Shown here piece after piece: positions 13,365 to 26,763 of a stretch of DNA of 64,000 bases. Every line of letters begins with the position of its first letter. Positions within the stretch are counted from its first letter, which is position 1. The notes beneath the pieces were generated by a model that did not search any database, was not told the origin of the DNA, and was given only the letters and a program-made list of their open reading frames with translations. Position numbers and translations under genes: made by a program. The DNA is taken from positions 108,587,892 through 108,651,891 of the forward strand of contig OZ020267.1 of assembly GCA_963971225.1 (NCBI GenBank), in the 5' to 3' direction. This DNA is from Melieria omissa. Taxonomy: Eukaryota; Arthropoda; Insecta; Diptera; Ulidiidae.

Positions 13365-14290
13365 GTAAGTTTTTGATTTATGGTTTAAATTTTAGGGGCT
13401 TAAATGTTAGCAGTTATGTTTCTAAACATGTTGAGAGACATGAATTCGTTATTAAAAATTATACAAAAATCTATTTGAAGTGCTTTTGAGTAATTTTTTG
13501 GTCATTAAAATTGTTTTTATATAATTTGTATTCGATGAGCGCAAAGTAAAAATCGAGAAATAAGTTTTATATTTTGATTTTTATATTGATGATTTTTACG
13601 GTCCCTGGTTTGGAGAGATGAGTTTGTTTTTAAATATTAAAGTAATTTTAATTAGTCCTAATAATTAAAAAAATAAATTATTAAATTAAAATTAATTTTT
13701 AATTTTTAAAAGTAAAGGTTAATTTTTTAAAATAATTTAATGTTGAAAAAAAATCAATGCAAAAGAACATAGAATCATTTCAGTGGTCAAAAGCAATAAC
13801 CGCCTAAGTCGAAAATTGCTGTTTCGAGCAATCTCGTTTTAAAGTTTTAACGCGTAGTGTGTTCGTTATGGGAATGTGAATATGTTTTTATTAATAACTT
13901 TTTTTATTTTAAAGTTACAAAATCCTCGAATTTACACAGACGTAGAGCACAGTCAAGGGAACGTGGTAGCATCCATAACTCAATTTCTTCTTAAGCCGAC
14001 TTAAGCAGTTATTGCTTCTGACCACAGATTTAATGATTTTATGATTTAAATTTATGTTTTAAAATATTGTTTTTATAATATAGAAAATGTTAGAAAGATG
14101 AAATGTTAGAAAAGAGGCAACCCGGGTATTCGGAGATCTTGCGTTGTTCTAGAAAAATTTGTTTGTGTATTTATTTTTATATATAAATATACATTTCAAT
14201 ACTTGGTTGATGGCAAATATTTGCAAACATTATAATTTTGAAAAAAAAAACTGGGGAAAATGGTTTCCCTATAAAAATATGAGTAGGTTT

Positions 14291-14610
14291 GGTTAGATTA
14301 TAGAAAGGATATGTGCAGCATGCACTTCCACTCGGAGACCCTATGGGTCCATTTATCCCTTTATCCCAATCCCTTTCATTTTTGAACCAGTGTCCTTTCC
14401 TATCTGTTCGATTACCCTGTAGATCCAGACCGGTTCTTTTGGAAACCATTTGGTCTTTGTGAGGAGATTGTCTAGATCAGTGATCTGTGTATCAGCTATC
14501 TTTGCAATTCGATCGAAAAACCTGTTCCCAGGAGTCTGAAATCGTTGTTCCTTCAGTAATGGATAGTGGCATAGCAGATTTTCGATTGATCCCACTGCAT
14601 TCTTGTCTCG
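14291..14610 (-). pseudogene. Jockey-like LINE 3' end (minus strand)
   Basis: The minus strand reads SIENLLCHYPLLKEQRF, then a GNRFFDRIAKIAD segment, then WF. This matches the Cys/His-containing C-terminal region (E-x-H-LLC-x-CP-x-L) of jockey-type ORF2. It is followed by a 3' UTR ending CTAACCAAACC. It is 5'-truncated. Confidence 0.65.
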
Positions 14611-15037
14611 CCATTTGTATAGTATTACATCAATGGCGCAGTGATCTGTGAAAAAACATTTGAGTATTCTTTAGAAACTCTAAATATATTTATTAATATG
14701 GAAATGTGTAAAAGTAGACAAGATTTTATGTACCTTAGTGCTCCCGAAAACCTTAGATCTGTTTTCAATAAAGTTTTTAAACTCACAGATAACCTAAAAA
14801 TATGAAACATTGATATAAATCAAAGCTAGGAAAAGGTTTCTAAACGTCGCTCATAAACATTTGTGTAACCTTTGAAAGTATTTAAAATATTTATAAATAT
14901 AAAAATGTGTCTAAACAGTTTAATATTCTAAGCAACATTAAAGTTGATATCAGTTAAGTTTATAAATATTTTCCAAGTCAAAGATAACTTAAAAATAAAA
15001 ACATGTAAAATGGCTAAGCTGAGTAAATGTTTCTATA

Positions 15038-15182
15038 GTGGAGTTCACTCTTCATAGCATTTTAGGTGGCTAGGCTATCGTGACAATCTGTCACTACAAC
15101 TGCTTTCGAAAACATTGCGAAAATTCAAAAATTGCTACGATAGGAACTTTACACCAAAAATGCTACGAAGAGTGAGTAGCGC
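15038..15182 (+). mobile_element. TA-flanked MITE, family 2, copy B (about 145 bp)
   Basis: The interior closely matches the copy at 7263 (CTACAACTGCTTTCGAAAAC then ATTGCGAAAATT). The left end GTGGAGTTCACTCTTCATAG is intact and the right end has diverged. TA precedes it and TTA follows. Confidence 0.78.
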
Positions 15183-15459
15183 TTATATGTTACTTATAAA
15201 CATTTTAGTAATATTTTGACGCTTTTAATATGTTTATATACATAAAAGTGTACAAGTATAAAGTGTTTTTCTGTACTTTAATGCTTCACAATGAGATAAA
15301 ATTTGCTCTCAATCAAGTTTATTAACATTTTTCAACTCATAGATAACCAAAAAATTAAACAATACAACACACTAAGCTGAAAACATGTTTTCACACATTG
15401 TTTATAAACAATTAAGTAAGCTTTAGAAGTTTTGAACATATTTATAACAACATATTTAA

Positions 15460-15607
15460 CCCAATAACGCTTTTTGTGACCATATGATCACAAACTCACT
15501 AAACACGCATTCACAAAAAATTTAATTTTTCAATATTTTACTTCATATTAAATCGCTTAAAAATTGTCTTCGCAAGGATTCGAAAAAAAAATTCCAGCAC
15601 ATTGGGG
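15460..15607. mobile_element. TTAA-flanked MITE, CCCAAT ends (148 bp)
   Basis: TTAA flanks both sides. The ends are CCCAATAACGC and, read inward, CCCCAATGTGC. The interior holds a near-palindrome TTTGTGACCATATGATCACA. piggyBac-like by target site, with imperfect inverted repeats. Confidence 0.55.
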
Positions 15608-16200
15608 TTAATGCTCCAAAGCAAGATTTAATTTGCTTTCAGTAAAGTTTATGTACTTTTTCCTATATTTTTATGCCCCAGAATAACATTAAATTTGCTT
15701 TAATTAAAATGTATAAACATTTCCTAACCTCAACAAACGGCTTACGGTAACTTCAAACAACACATTTGGCTTCATAAATTAACAAGTAATTGTATTCTAA
15801 AAGCTATTAAACGTTTTAGAAAATAAATTTTCATATAATTACGCAAAAACTAAAAGCAATAAAAAAAATCAACCTTGTGCTAAAACGGCAATTTTTGCTT
15901 CTAATTAAACACACGCAGCCACTTACAACACATGGCCATTGCAACACGCATTGACACTCACACAGCGCACCCACAAGCACACAGCAGCATTTTTAACGGA
16001 GGCAAACGAGTGCGCGTTGCTGCTGCTGCCCCGTGTGTGCAACACATACCAGAGCAACATGCCACCCAACAACATGATATGCCAACAATTGTTGTTGCAG
16101 CTGCTGCTGCTGCTGCAGCTACTTAACCAGTTTGGCTTGCTGGCTGTTGTAAAACAGCAAAAAACGTTCAAAACGCGGCCAAGAGCCGACGCATTGTATC

Positions 16201-16219
16201 TGTGTGTGTGTGTGTGTGT
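16201..16219. repeat. (GT)n microsatellite
   Basis: GT run ten bases upstream of the NRF1-type site. Confidence 0.9.
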
Positions 16220-16228
16220 AATGAGTGT

Positions 16229-16240
16229 TGCGCATGCGCG
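16229..16240. promoter_or_regulatory. NRF1 / erect-wing type site TGCGCATGCGCG
   Basis: A perfect match to the NRF1 consensus YGCGCAYGCGCR lies in a higher-GC island (15.9-16.65 kb) with a related TGCGCACATGCGCA at about 16571. Such sites usually mark promoters. By base counting, far less than one perfect match is expected by chance in 64 kb. No transcript evidence is available here. Confidence 0.3.
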
Positions 16241-17175
16241 CAGTCTGCATGCAGAATGCAGCCTGCCGCGCCACATGAATGCAATAACCTCTTTTGCTGT
16301 TTGCCGTTGTTGTTGTTTGTTGTTGTTATTAATATTATTGTTGTTGGCTTTTGCATTTATTGCACTGTTCTTGCGGCTGTCTTGTTTTCTGCATTTTATT
16401 TTGCAGTTGTTACAGTGTGTGCTTTTTTATGCAGTCGTTTGTTTTTATTTGTTTTGTTAGTTGTTGTTGCTTTTCTTCTCTATTTGCATTGTTGGCCAAT
16501 TCGATTCGCATTCTCGCCGCCGCCGTTGATTGCGTCTGTGTGTGGCTTCAACCTGCTTTGCATGCGCCGCTGCGCACATGCGCAAATGACAACAACAACA
16601 ACAACAACAAGGCAGTAGCAACAGGCAACAGTCGGCAGTGAACAGCAACAGTTGCCCGCTACATGCAGATTTGCGGTTTAATGACTTTGTTCAACGCTGC
16701 CACGCTGAGTGCTGCGGTTTTTTGCCTTTTCTGCGCTGGAAAATGTTCAACAAGCAAACAAACAAATGTATGAACAAAAACAAAGAAACAAAAGAATTTT
16801 GCATATAAAAAATGCAGTTATTGGCAGCAACAGCGACGAGGTCAATTGGTAGGAAAAAGGCGCACAGAAGTTTTTACAAAAAACGCTTCTAACAAAGACA
16901 AAGTTTTGGATGGAAGAGACATTTGATTTTACAAGTATTTTCTTCAAGTTCTTCAAGTGGCTTTTGTTTCTTTTTTTATGTTTTTAATTATATTTGATTT
17001 TTGTACATTTTTTTACCCTTTCTTTAGAAGAATTGTTAGTTCAATTATTGTCCTCTCGCCTTTATTATTATTTTTTTAAATACTTTCTAATTATTTTCTT
17101 TTTGTTAATGTTGGTTTTAGGATTTATTATATTTAGTAAAATTTTTTAGACTAAAGTTATAAGCAGATCGATATA

Positions 17176-17414
17176 CAGTCGTGTCTGGCTATAGTGAACC
17201 CCCTATATAGTGAACACCTCGATATAGTGAACACTCAAATTTTGACATCGAGCCTCTAAATATAGAAAACAAATTTACAAGCAAAAAACAAAAAGTGTAT
17301 TTTCAGCGAATAAAACAAGTTTTTAAACAAAAATGTTAACCTTGATATAGTGAACAACCTCAAGACAAGGAACAGGCCTTGCAATAATTAGTTCACTATA
17401 TCCAGACACCACTG
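17176..17414 (+). mobile_element. TATAGTGAAC MITE, copy 1 (239 bp)
   Basis: Inverted ends begin CAGTCGTGTCTGG on the left and CAGTGGTGTCTGG on the right, followed by TATAGTGAAC, and TA flanks both sides. Five TATAGTGAAC motifs occur inside. There is no coding capacity. A CAG-start terminus with TA duplication fits a pogo/Tigger-type Tc1-mariner derivative (inference). Confidence 0.9.
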
Positions 17415-19799
17415 TACATCAAAAAGACCAAATCTTACTTTGTACAAAAAATAAACAAACTGAAATAAAAAAAGTTTAAAAGAGATTTAAAGGTTTACGA
17501 ATTATATTCTAATTTTGAATAGCACACATTTTTATCAAGTTTTCTAGACAATCTTTATTTCTATGCATTGTGCGCATTCATGTTCAACAAAAATTTTACA
17601 AGCCTTGCTTTCATATATAAATTGATATGAACAAATAAAAGTATTTTAACTTTAAATACGATAAAGAAAATTACATTTGATTTTCCCCCACACAACTGTG
17701 AAATTTGCATATAATTTTTATTGTTTTATTGCCCTTGCAATGTTCTCGCCTTTTTGTTTAATGCAAATTATGCACAAAAATGCCTACACAACGCCACAAT
17801 TTGCATGCCAGCCACCGTTTTGGTCTAAAGTCCGCCTCGGGCATTGCTTTACTTCTATTGACCTCAACACTCAATTTTCAAGCCACTCGACTCCAGTTTA
17901 CTTTACTCCACTTCACTTCACTTTGCTTCATTCCATTCCATTCAACTTCTATAATTCAATAATTTGCATTTGGCTGACTGGGTTGTTGCTATTTGCTTGA
18001 ATGTTTTCAGCCATTTTGCACGCCTGCAAAACTGTTGAGGTGTAAGCCAACAAGAAAAATCACAACATGTAAAAATTTCTTTGATTAATCACTTGGACGG
18101 ACACACACACACACACACGCATACTCACACTTGAAAACACATGAATGCAAAATAGCCAAAAGCCACCGTTGGTTGTAGGCACCAATAGCAACAACAACAA
18201 CAACAAAGCACACCTCGTCCACAATGACAACAAACAAAGCAACGCCACATCGGCCAATGTTGCACATTCGACTTTACATCAGTGAAGCGTGCAAGGCGCA
18301 GCGTACCGCACCGACGGTGAAGCGCGGCCAACATTGGCAGCGCATTCAAATGCGACCTAAAAGCCTGAAACGGTGTACGAAACGACAATTGAGCGGCCGC
18401 CGGTGCAGTACGCAGCGATCGTGCAACCGGGTGGCAAGGCTGGTGCGCCCAACGCGTGGGGCGTCGAGTGACAGCGCGGGCCTGGTGGCAATTGTTTGGG
18501 CAGTGGAGGTTTCGTTGCATGCGTCGCACACGACGTGCTGCCAATGTTGTTGCACTATGTTGCACAGTGTTGCAGTTGCATAGAATTTTCCACTTTGGAA
18601 TTTCTGACACTTTTTTGCTTGTCTCTCTCTCTCTCTGGTTTGTCGTTGAACAGTTCCTTATGTTGTTGTTGTTGTTGTTGCGTTTTTTTGCACATGTTGC
18701 ATGCAACACTCGTTTTTCAACAGGTGCGTCCACTGGCGTGTGCGTTCTTTCGGCTTCATTGAAAAACCTGCCCGCTGCATGACGGAGCGTTGCACCACTG
18801 GCTTGTTGGCTGTTCGATTTTACCTTCCTGCTACCCTCCTCCTTTCCCCTTTGATTCGTTCTTTATACATGGGATTTTTAATTTCAGGAAAATGGTTGCG
18901 TAAAAAAATCAAAACCAGATATTCCCAACGCATTGGCGGCGAAAAAACGACAGGCTGTCATTATGCCACTGGTTTGTTTTGTCATTGTCCACTTTTGTTG
19001 TTGTTGTTGGCTTTTAATGGTCATACCAACACTTGGACATGTGGCAGCAGCGTTGCTGTTTTGAATTTAAACATTTTTATATTCGATTATTTTTTTACTT
19101 ATTCGATTTAATTGAGGCACATTTCCTGCTCTCTTTCTGCATTATCTAATTTATTTATATTTTCTCTTAATTGTTTTTCCTTGTTTATGTTATTTTTAGT
19201 TTTTGTTTGCATCGTCTCTGTTTTTTTTTTCTGTCTTCCTTTAGTTTTCTCTGCACTTTGTTTTCTTTATTTCGCTCCTCTTTTTTACATCTACTCAACT
19301 ATTTGTTTGCTCTTGTATCCTTTTCTTCATTATCTTAATTTTTTCTCTTATCCGGTTCTTTATTCTATTTTTTTCATGGTATCTACCTTCTTCTTTTTGT
19401 TGTCTTATTTCGAATTTATTTTCTTCTCCTCCTCCAATTTTTGTTTCTCATTGTCTACTACCTCCACTCTCTTTTGCTTGTTTTCTCTCTCTCCTATTCT
19501 TGTCTCACATAGTCTTCGTAATATACCTACTGCCTCTTTTTTGTTCATTTCTATTCCTTTATTTTTCTACTTTTACATCTATTCGACTATTTGTTCGATC
19601 TTTGCTTTTTCTTCATTATTTAAATTTTTTGTTTTATCCTGTTGTTCTGTATTCCATTTTTTCCATGGTACCTATTCTAGTTCGGCCTTCTTCTTTTTGC
19701 TGCCGTCCTATATCGAATTTCTTCTCTTCTATTCCTCCAATTTTTGTCTCTATTTGTCTAATGCCTCCACTTTCTTTGTAATATTAATTCAAGTAATCA
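17415..19799. other. Non-coding; island at 18.1-19.1 kb then T/C-rich DNA
   Basis: The stretch 18.1-18.8 kb has moderate GC with TTG repeats and a (TC)n run at 18622-18636. From 19.1 kb the plus strand is pyrimidine-rich. No protein family is recognised in any frame. Confidence 0.45.
18101..18119. repeat. (CA)n microsatellite
   Basis: CA run at the left edge of a higher-complexity island. Confidence 0.9.
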
Positions 19800-20760
19800 A
19801 ATTGCCTCTTTTTTGTTCTCTCACGTATTCCCGTTGTCTGTGTCTTGTCTCAAGTTCTCAACCCCCTTTTTTCGTATATTTTTATTCATTGTCTTTATCC
19901 CTTCTTCATTTAAGTTTCATTAAATTTCCTCCATTGCTTTTTTGTTACTGTATTATCTTTTTAGCTTCATATCCTTTTCATATCAAACATATTTTCGTTG
20001 TCTGTCTCTTGCCTCACGTTCTCTACTCTTTTCATTGTCTATTTTTATTCATTGTCTTTATTCTTTTTTCATTCATTCATTAAAGTTTCATTAATTTTCC
20101 TCCATTGTTTTTTTCTCTCTGTATTATCCTTTCATAATTTCATTTCCTAAAAGGATCTCTCACATATTTTCATTGTCTGTCTCTTGCCTTACGTTTTCAA
20201 CCCTTTTCATTATCTATTTTTATTCATTGTCTTTATTATTTTTTCACTTAAGTTTCATTAATTTTCCTCCATTGCTTTTTTCTCACTCACTCACTCTCAT
20301 CCTTTTTTTGCTTCATATCCTTTTCATCTCCCACATATTTTCGTTGTCTGTCTCTTGTCTCATGTTCTAAACTCTTTGCATTGTCTATTTTTATTCATTG
20401 TCTTTATTCTTTTTTGACTTAAGTTTAATTAATTTTCCTCCATTAATTTTTTCTCACTCACTCACTCTCATCTTTTCTTTGCTTCACATCCTTTTCATCT
20501 CCCACATATTTTCGTTGTCTGTCTCTTGTCTCACGTTCTAAACTCTTTGCATTGTCTATTTTTATTCATTGTCTTTATTCTTTTTTCACTTAAGTTTCAT
20601 TAATTTTCCTCTATTGCTTTTTTCTCACCATATTATCCTTTTTTGCTTCATATCCTTTTCATCTCCTACATTTTTTCCTTGTCTCACGTTTTCAACTCTT
20701 TTCATAGTCTATTTTTATTCATTGTCTTTATTCTTTTTCATCAAAGTTTCGATTTTGGCA
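19800..20760. repeat. Pyrimidine-rich tandem array, unit about 171-175 bp
   Basis: ATTTTTATTCATTGTC starts near 19878, 20041, 20216, 20387, 20558 and 20711. Blocks TAAGTTTCATTAATTTTCCT and TTTTCGTTGTCTGTCTCTTG recur. The strand is almost only T and C from about 19.1 kb, which keeps plus-strand frames open by composition. Confidence 0.85.
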
Positions 20761-22290
20761 TCTCTCTTTGTTTGGTCTTTTCTCCAAGTAGTTCTTTTTT
20801 CATTGTTTTATTGAAATCATTCTATTTTTAATTTTCTTTTTAGTGTTTCTACCTCTAACATTTTCATGGTTTCGAATTTCTCTTCGTTTTTGGTCACTTT
20901 GCTTTCAGTTTGGTTTTCTCAACTTGTTGCTGTCGTCAGCAACTTCGTCGTCATCATTCGTTTCGTTGCTGTCGTTATTGTTGCCGTCTCCCAACTCGTC
21001 GTCATCGTTATTACCTCGTCGTCATCGTCTATGTTTTGTGCCCGTTGCAGTTCACTTTTATCGCTTCGAGATTATTGACATTCGTTCTGAATGGTGTTGT
21101 TGTTGTTGCGTTACTCATATTTCAACGCACTCGCACACGTCGCCTCGGGCACTTGTCGCGTATCTCGATGCTCTGTTTTGTGTCTCTACTGAAAACGTGG
21201 CTACAACTTTGCCTCCGCTTTGTAAATGGCATTGACCAATCTTGTTTTAGACCAGAGCTCTTCTTTGCCACTTATGGCGCACTGTTTTCTCTACTCCCTT
21301 CCTGCTCGCCGCCTCTACTTCTGTGATTTTCCGTATTAAGTATTTCTGGCTTTCCAACAGGTGATGTCAGTGCAATTGAAATGTGCGTTGATCTGTTGCA
21401 CTGATGCTGATGTTTTCGTTGTTGTTGTTATTGTTATTGTTGCTTTAACACCACTTTAACAGCTCGACGCTGTTCTGGTTTAGCAGCAACAGTTCTTTGA
21501 GCGTCACGATTGGCCAACTGGCAGCGGCGACTTGTATGCTAATTCAACAGGAAATGTTCGTTGGCGCGCACTGACACGGCCACTGCACCGCACCGCACCT
21601 GCCACACCTAATTCTGACACTCGCCTGAGTAATTTATGCTGTGCGAGTATCGATTAGTTAAAGTAGAGAGTTGAAAGAGTTTTATAAGCAAATCGTATTG
21701 GTGAAATGATTCGAGTTTTATGAGTTTTAATTGTTCATTCTGTAAGAATTTCCAGAAATTATAAAATCGTTTAGACATTGAAACGGCATTTGAAATAATG
21801 AATTGATTAGATAATGGAAAATATTAAAGTGGTGTGATTTCGAAAAAATAATAAATAATAATAATAATAAAAATAATAATAAAAAATATTTTTTTAATAT
21901 TTTTGCTTCAGTGCAATAGGTTTTTTTTTAACGAGGAGGCAAACATTGAAAGCCTCAGGTCAGTGTGGGACTATAAATCGCTAAACTCTCCTCTCTGTCG
22001 GAAACCCTCCCAAGAGCCAAGTTTGAATTATGTACATATTGTCTTTGCGTGAGTTGGTTTAAGCCGGTGGTTGGCAATTTGATTCTTTGCGTTTGAAGTT
22101 GCCAGTGTCAAAGCTTCACAAATAGTCTTATAAAAGAAAGTACTCCTAATTTTCTTCAAAAAATTATAACATTAGCTTTATGTATCTTTATTTTTTCAAA
22201 TTTTGTCTTGTATTTTTATTTTGTATCTTTATTTTTTCAAATTTTGTCAAAAATGACCAACACAATCTTCAAATTGTGTTCGGTACAGAC

Positions 22291-22540
22291 ATGGTTAGGT
22301 AAGGTAGGAAAGAGTGCTTGCAGCACAGATTGCACTTCTAGTCGGATACCAAAATGGTCCCATGTGAATCAGTTCTTGTTTTCCACTCCAGCTAACTAAC
22401 AGTCTCAGTCCGGGGCAAACCAGTGCGACTTTTCAATGAAAAAAATCCAAGATTTCGACTTTCGCTGTCTTAGCCAAGTCCTTCAGGAACATAGACTCCA
22501 AGGTACAAAGTCGGCGTTCCTGCAGACATAGTTGTATTGT
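22291..22540 (-). pseudogene. Jockey-like LINE 3' end (minus strand), related copy
   Basis: The minus strand reads LQERRLCTLESMFLKDLAKT, then EILDFF, the same C-terminal block as the fragment at 14291. The 3' UTR is similar (GGACCATTTTGGTATCCGAC) and it ends in CTTACCTAACC. It is 5'-truncated. Confidence 0.6.
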
Positions 22541-24591
22541 GTTTTTGTGGTTGCGATTTTGTTTAAATGACACATTTCAGCTATCAAAATTTACCTAATG
22601 GTATCTAAAAGAAATTGGGTCTTCTGAGAAGAAAAGTATTTCTTGTAAAACCCCTAGTTTTTGAGATTAGACTGTGCGACCGATCGCGCAACTGTTTGGT
22701 CATAAAATTCACAGTTTCTGATTTTCTATGCAACTTGTTTTTCAACTTCATTTCATTCATAGTTCCAGTAGACTCTAGACAAATTATGTTTAAACCAGTA
22801 CGATCTCTGGAATACTGAAATGATCTCCAAATACTTCAGTTCAGAAAGCTGTTATAATTTGCTGGCAGTTTATGCGGGGTTTCTATCTATATCCGTCTTC
22901 GATTTGATCCAGAGCCTTAAACACTGAGCTAGAGAGGACATCTGGATTTCTGAATGGCTTTCAGATATTTTAAGATGATCTTCAGGTATTGTAAATAATA
23001 TTAAAAAAGTTGGCGTGTATCTGAGACGATCATTTAAAAATTTTTCTAATGAATTTTGATGCTAAAAATTTGAAAGAAAAATTATTCTAATATTTCCATT
23101 GGAGTCCTTCAATTGCATGATAAGACATAACTTCTCAGTACCTTAACTGTAAGAATGGACTTTTCACGTATGAACATTGGTTCTCAGTTTATCCAGACAT
23201 CTCAATATAAGTGGTTTATTCAAAACGATTATCTTAATACACTTTTGCAATGAGTTTTGTTCTCACCAAAATTGGTTTTCAAAGAGCAGTTTATCTTGTC
23301 ACTTGAAACTTGTCAAAACCTATGGCAAAATGACTATAATGGAGGACATCCGGCTAAAAAAGATCTAGGGTTTCTGAGAAAGTTGTAATCCAGAGCCGTC
23401 TATTGAAGGCCGCAGAATCATCCAACGACGGGGCTGATCAGATCTCTCAAGTAGAACGCTTGCAGGGATACCACGACCAACAATTGTCTGAGTGCCTATG
23501 GCACGGACACTTCAAACCAGTCTCGCATACAGTACTTCATTTTAGGATTTTTTTAACCCAAAACCATTTGAAACCATATTTTTCACTGGAAATGTGTGTA
23601 GTTGATGAGTTTGAACCCCCTGTGAGCGCCATTGCTATTAATTTTCATTACCAAAAATCTAAGCCGAGTTCACACAGACTTGTTCCACAGTTCTTTAAAC
23701 GGTTCAAACTTTAAAATTTGTATCCAAAAGTTGAAATTTATTTTTTGTATAAATTTGTCCATAATTTCAAAGCCATTTAACCTTGAAACAACCAACATGC
23801 CGGCAGCTGCTAGCAAAATCTTCACCTGTCGCTTACAATACCCGCAATCTTTTTCATATAAATGAACCAAACGTTTATCGCAATGCTAAATTTTCGTCGC
23901 AAAAAAATGTAATTTTTCTCTTGCTCTCTGCGAACGTGTCGACCTTGAGCGTCCTTGCGCTCAATTTTTTCGTATTATACAGCACTTTTTGTTGTAGTTG
24001 TAATCGCCAGCGTCGCTGTTAATTTTATTGTAATTTAATTTGCTGCTCTTAATATGCGTCATGGCGATTTGTTGTTGTTGTTGCTCGCGTTTTGCGCTGT
24101 TTTTTGCCCTTTTAAACAGAAAAGCATTTAGCTTGAATTTTGTTTTTTGCCTCTTTTGAGTTGCGTACAGCAAAACTTTATGCGTATTTTGCACTTTTTT
24201 GCCGCTTTGACTGCAGAAACAAAAAAAAACAAATCACGCAGTAACTTCTTATTGACACATTGACATTACCGCACTACAACAATAACAACAATGGCAGCAA
24301 CAAATTATACTCGTTTCGCAACTGATTAATGACTTTATTTGCCTTTTTAAGAACTTAACTTTAAATACTAAACTGACAACAACAACAACACAAAAAAAGC
24401 ATATAAGCCGCATGTGTGTGCGTGTGTTTTTTATGAGTTTTATTGTTGTTGTTGTCGGCGTTGTGCGCTTTGGAAAAAAAGAACGTTCAAACGACCTTGA
24501 GGCGTCTTGTCAACGACTGTGGTTATGGCTGTTGTTATTATTGTTGTTGTTGCGTTTTATATTTTATAAATCATAGCAATAACAACAACAA

Positions 24592-24665
24592 CAATGGCAA
24601 ACAACACCGCCACCACCACCACCGACGACGACGACGACCACTTCGACTGCGACACCGACACCGAC
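24592..24665. repeat. Imperfect (CAC/GAC)n trinucleotide tract
   Basis: CACCACCACCACC passes into GACGACGACGACGACC and ACACCGACACCGACGAC. (TTGTTG) tracts flank it. It is open in several frames by composition only. Confidence 0.85.
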
Positions 24666-26763
24666 GACAACAACAGCTGCTGTCATTTTCTTATCGTTAT
24701 TACTATTGCGTATTTTTAGTTGTTGTTGTTGTTGTTGTTCTTATTCCGATTATTGCTGTTTTTTTATGGCTAATAATTTTGCCATTGTTGTATGATTGGT
24801 GGTATGATTGTTGTTGTATTTTAAATAATTAATAAATATAGCAAACGATCACAAGTTGGCGATTAAGTGGGTTGTACGTGAGAAGAAGAGAAGGGAAAAA
24901 CTTACTTTTATGATAATATGACAACAAAAAATGTTAAACGTTTTGTAAAGTAAAGCAAAGAAAAGTTGAAGGTGTCTGCTTGTCTGTCAGTTGAATTAGC
25001 AACAACGAGTTGTGCTGTTGCCAAGTGGAACAACAATTTGCACGTAATCAAGGACTTTTGTTGAGCTGAAGGCACAGAGGGGAATTGCTGTTTTTTTATT
25101 GGGACCATCCATTAACTTTAAGGCCATTTCTTGGTTTCCAACTTTAAACATACAAAGTGGGTTTTGGTAGTTCAAACCTCAAGTCAAATATCTGTTTGTT
25201 TAAATGTGATTTCAAATGACATTGGACTAAAAAGTTGTGTACGAAATTCACCCAAAATGAAAACCTGTTTCGAACACACTTGGCTTTACATTTTCTCTAA
25301 TCTGCTTTTCTTACTGTTCTCACTGAGTTCCTAGAAAACCGAAATTGTCATTGGTTATTATTTTGAGCTCACTGATCCAGAGCCAAATACCAAAACTTTC
25401 AACAGTGATACAGTCAGCAAGTTTATATTTTTTATTACTTTTCTTATTTTTATTAAAATGTACGGTAAAATATCCAACTTCAATGTTAGTTTTTTATGAC
25501 TTTTACATTGAAACTGTTTGCCAAAGAAACCAAAACAGAGAGACAACTCAGATGAGAGTTTGTCTTGTTGTTCTCTTTGAGAATATGTCTCTTTTAATGA
25601 TTCGAAGAGGTAATTTTCCATCGGATCCTTTGTCCTTTTCTAAAGTACTTGAAAAAATAAAAAATACTTTTACAAATTTATATGCAACTTAATTTTTTTT
25701 GTTAATCATTCACATGCTATGAAATTTCTCTCAGTGTATACTACTTGTATCTCATGTCAAGTTTTCCAGTTTTTATGCAGTGCAAAATTACGTATCTTGC
25801 ATACAATAAAACAAGTTTTTCTGCAATGAGTTAAAGCGGCAAAAAAAGCGCGCAGTTGCTAATGTTGCATAATAAATTAACAAATTAATTGAATTCGAAA
25901 GAAAAAAAAAATCCGAAAAGCAGTTACTACCAAAATCATCAGCCTGTCGGTTAGCACCGCTCACAATTTAACATATATTTATGTTTTTTTCGTTCTGAAT
26001 ACATCGAAAAAAAAATATTTAACTGCATTTCGTTTGCTGTTGTTTATTGTTGTTGTTATGAAATAAATTAAAGTTGCGCGTTTTTTTTTGTCGATTTTAT
26101 TATTCTTCTTCGACTCATTTGGGTTTGATCGTGTTATGTTTTTTTCATAAATATTCATTAACTTGAAAAGCTCTAAGCCGGAGCGCGCTAGATTTAGTGT
26201 TTCTAGTTTTGCAAGTGGCGTTTTAAATTTGTTCACATTCGTTTCTATTCAAACCAATACGAGCAAGGCAAGTTTTGATTTTTTGGTAAAAAACATTTTT
26301 ACCACTTTGACAGCAACTGCGTGCAAATTAATGCGAGTCGTTTTGCTTGGCAACATGTTGCTGCAACATTGCACTCGTTCGTTTGGTATCTAGTTGGCGC
26401 TTGTGTTGTGTAGGACGCGCCAATTGGCAATTCAACTTGAACATTATGCATACATTTTCATATTTTGCATTGACATTTGCTTTGTGACATTTGGAGAATA
26501 TTTAATGTGCGTCAAATTGTTGGCAAGTTGTTGACAAGCCCCTTTGAAATTCCACAAGCGCTGTTTGTGTAGGTAAATGAAATATAGATGTCAGTTTGTG
26601 TTGGTGTACCTATGAAATTTGAGTCATTCTTTTTGGTAAAAGTGGTTAGCATTAGTCAGCAGCTGAAATCAATGGGCTGACTAGATGGATACAAATGCGT
26701 TAGATGTGTGGAATGTGTGTTGTGTTTCAGAATGCTGAATTTAAAGTTGTCTTATTTTTTTAA

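Larger units (their letters stand above)
13365..17175. other. Non-coding; island at 15.9-16.7 kb
   Basis: AT-rich intron-like DNA holds the LINE remnant at 14291 and MITEs at 15038 and 15460. The stretch 15.9-16.7 kb has higher GC, CAA/TTG tracts and the NRF1-type site. Confidence 0.45.
20761..26763. other. Non-coding; islands at 20.9-21.6 and 23.8-24.8 kb
   Basis: It contains the LINE remnant at 22291 and trinucleotide-rich islands. The rest (22.5-23.8, 24.9-26.7 kb) is AT-rich with nothing recognisable. (AAT)n occurs near 21850-21890. Confidence 0.45.

Noticed and set aside
19112..20083. A 323-codon open frame on the plus strand
   Set aside because: The strand is nearly all T and C, so Phe/Ser/Leu/Cys codons keep it open without selection. 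It overlaps a 171-175-bp tandem array and has no family resemblance.
3879..24500. Extended NR5 sites YCAAGGYCR at 3879, 23940 and 24492 as autoregulatory elements
   Set aside because: By simple counting about four such 9-mers are expected by chance on both strands of 64 kb, so three is not notable.
24443..24832. Histidine/arginine-rich open frame over the CAC/GAC tract
   Set aside because: It is open because of trinucleotide repeats, with no conserved domain.
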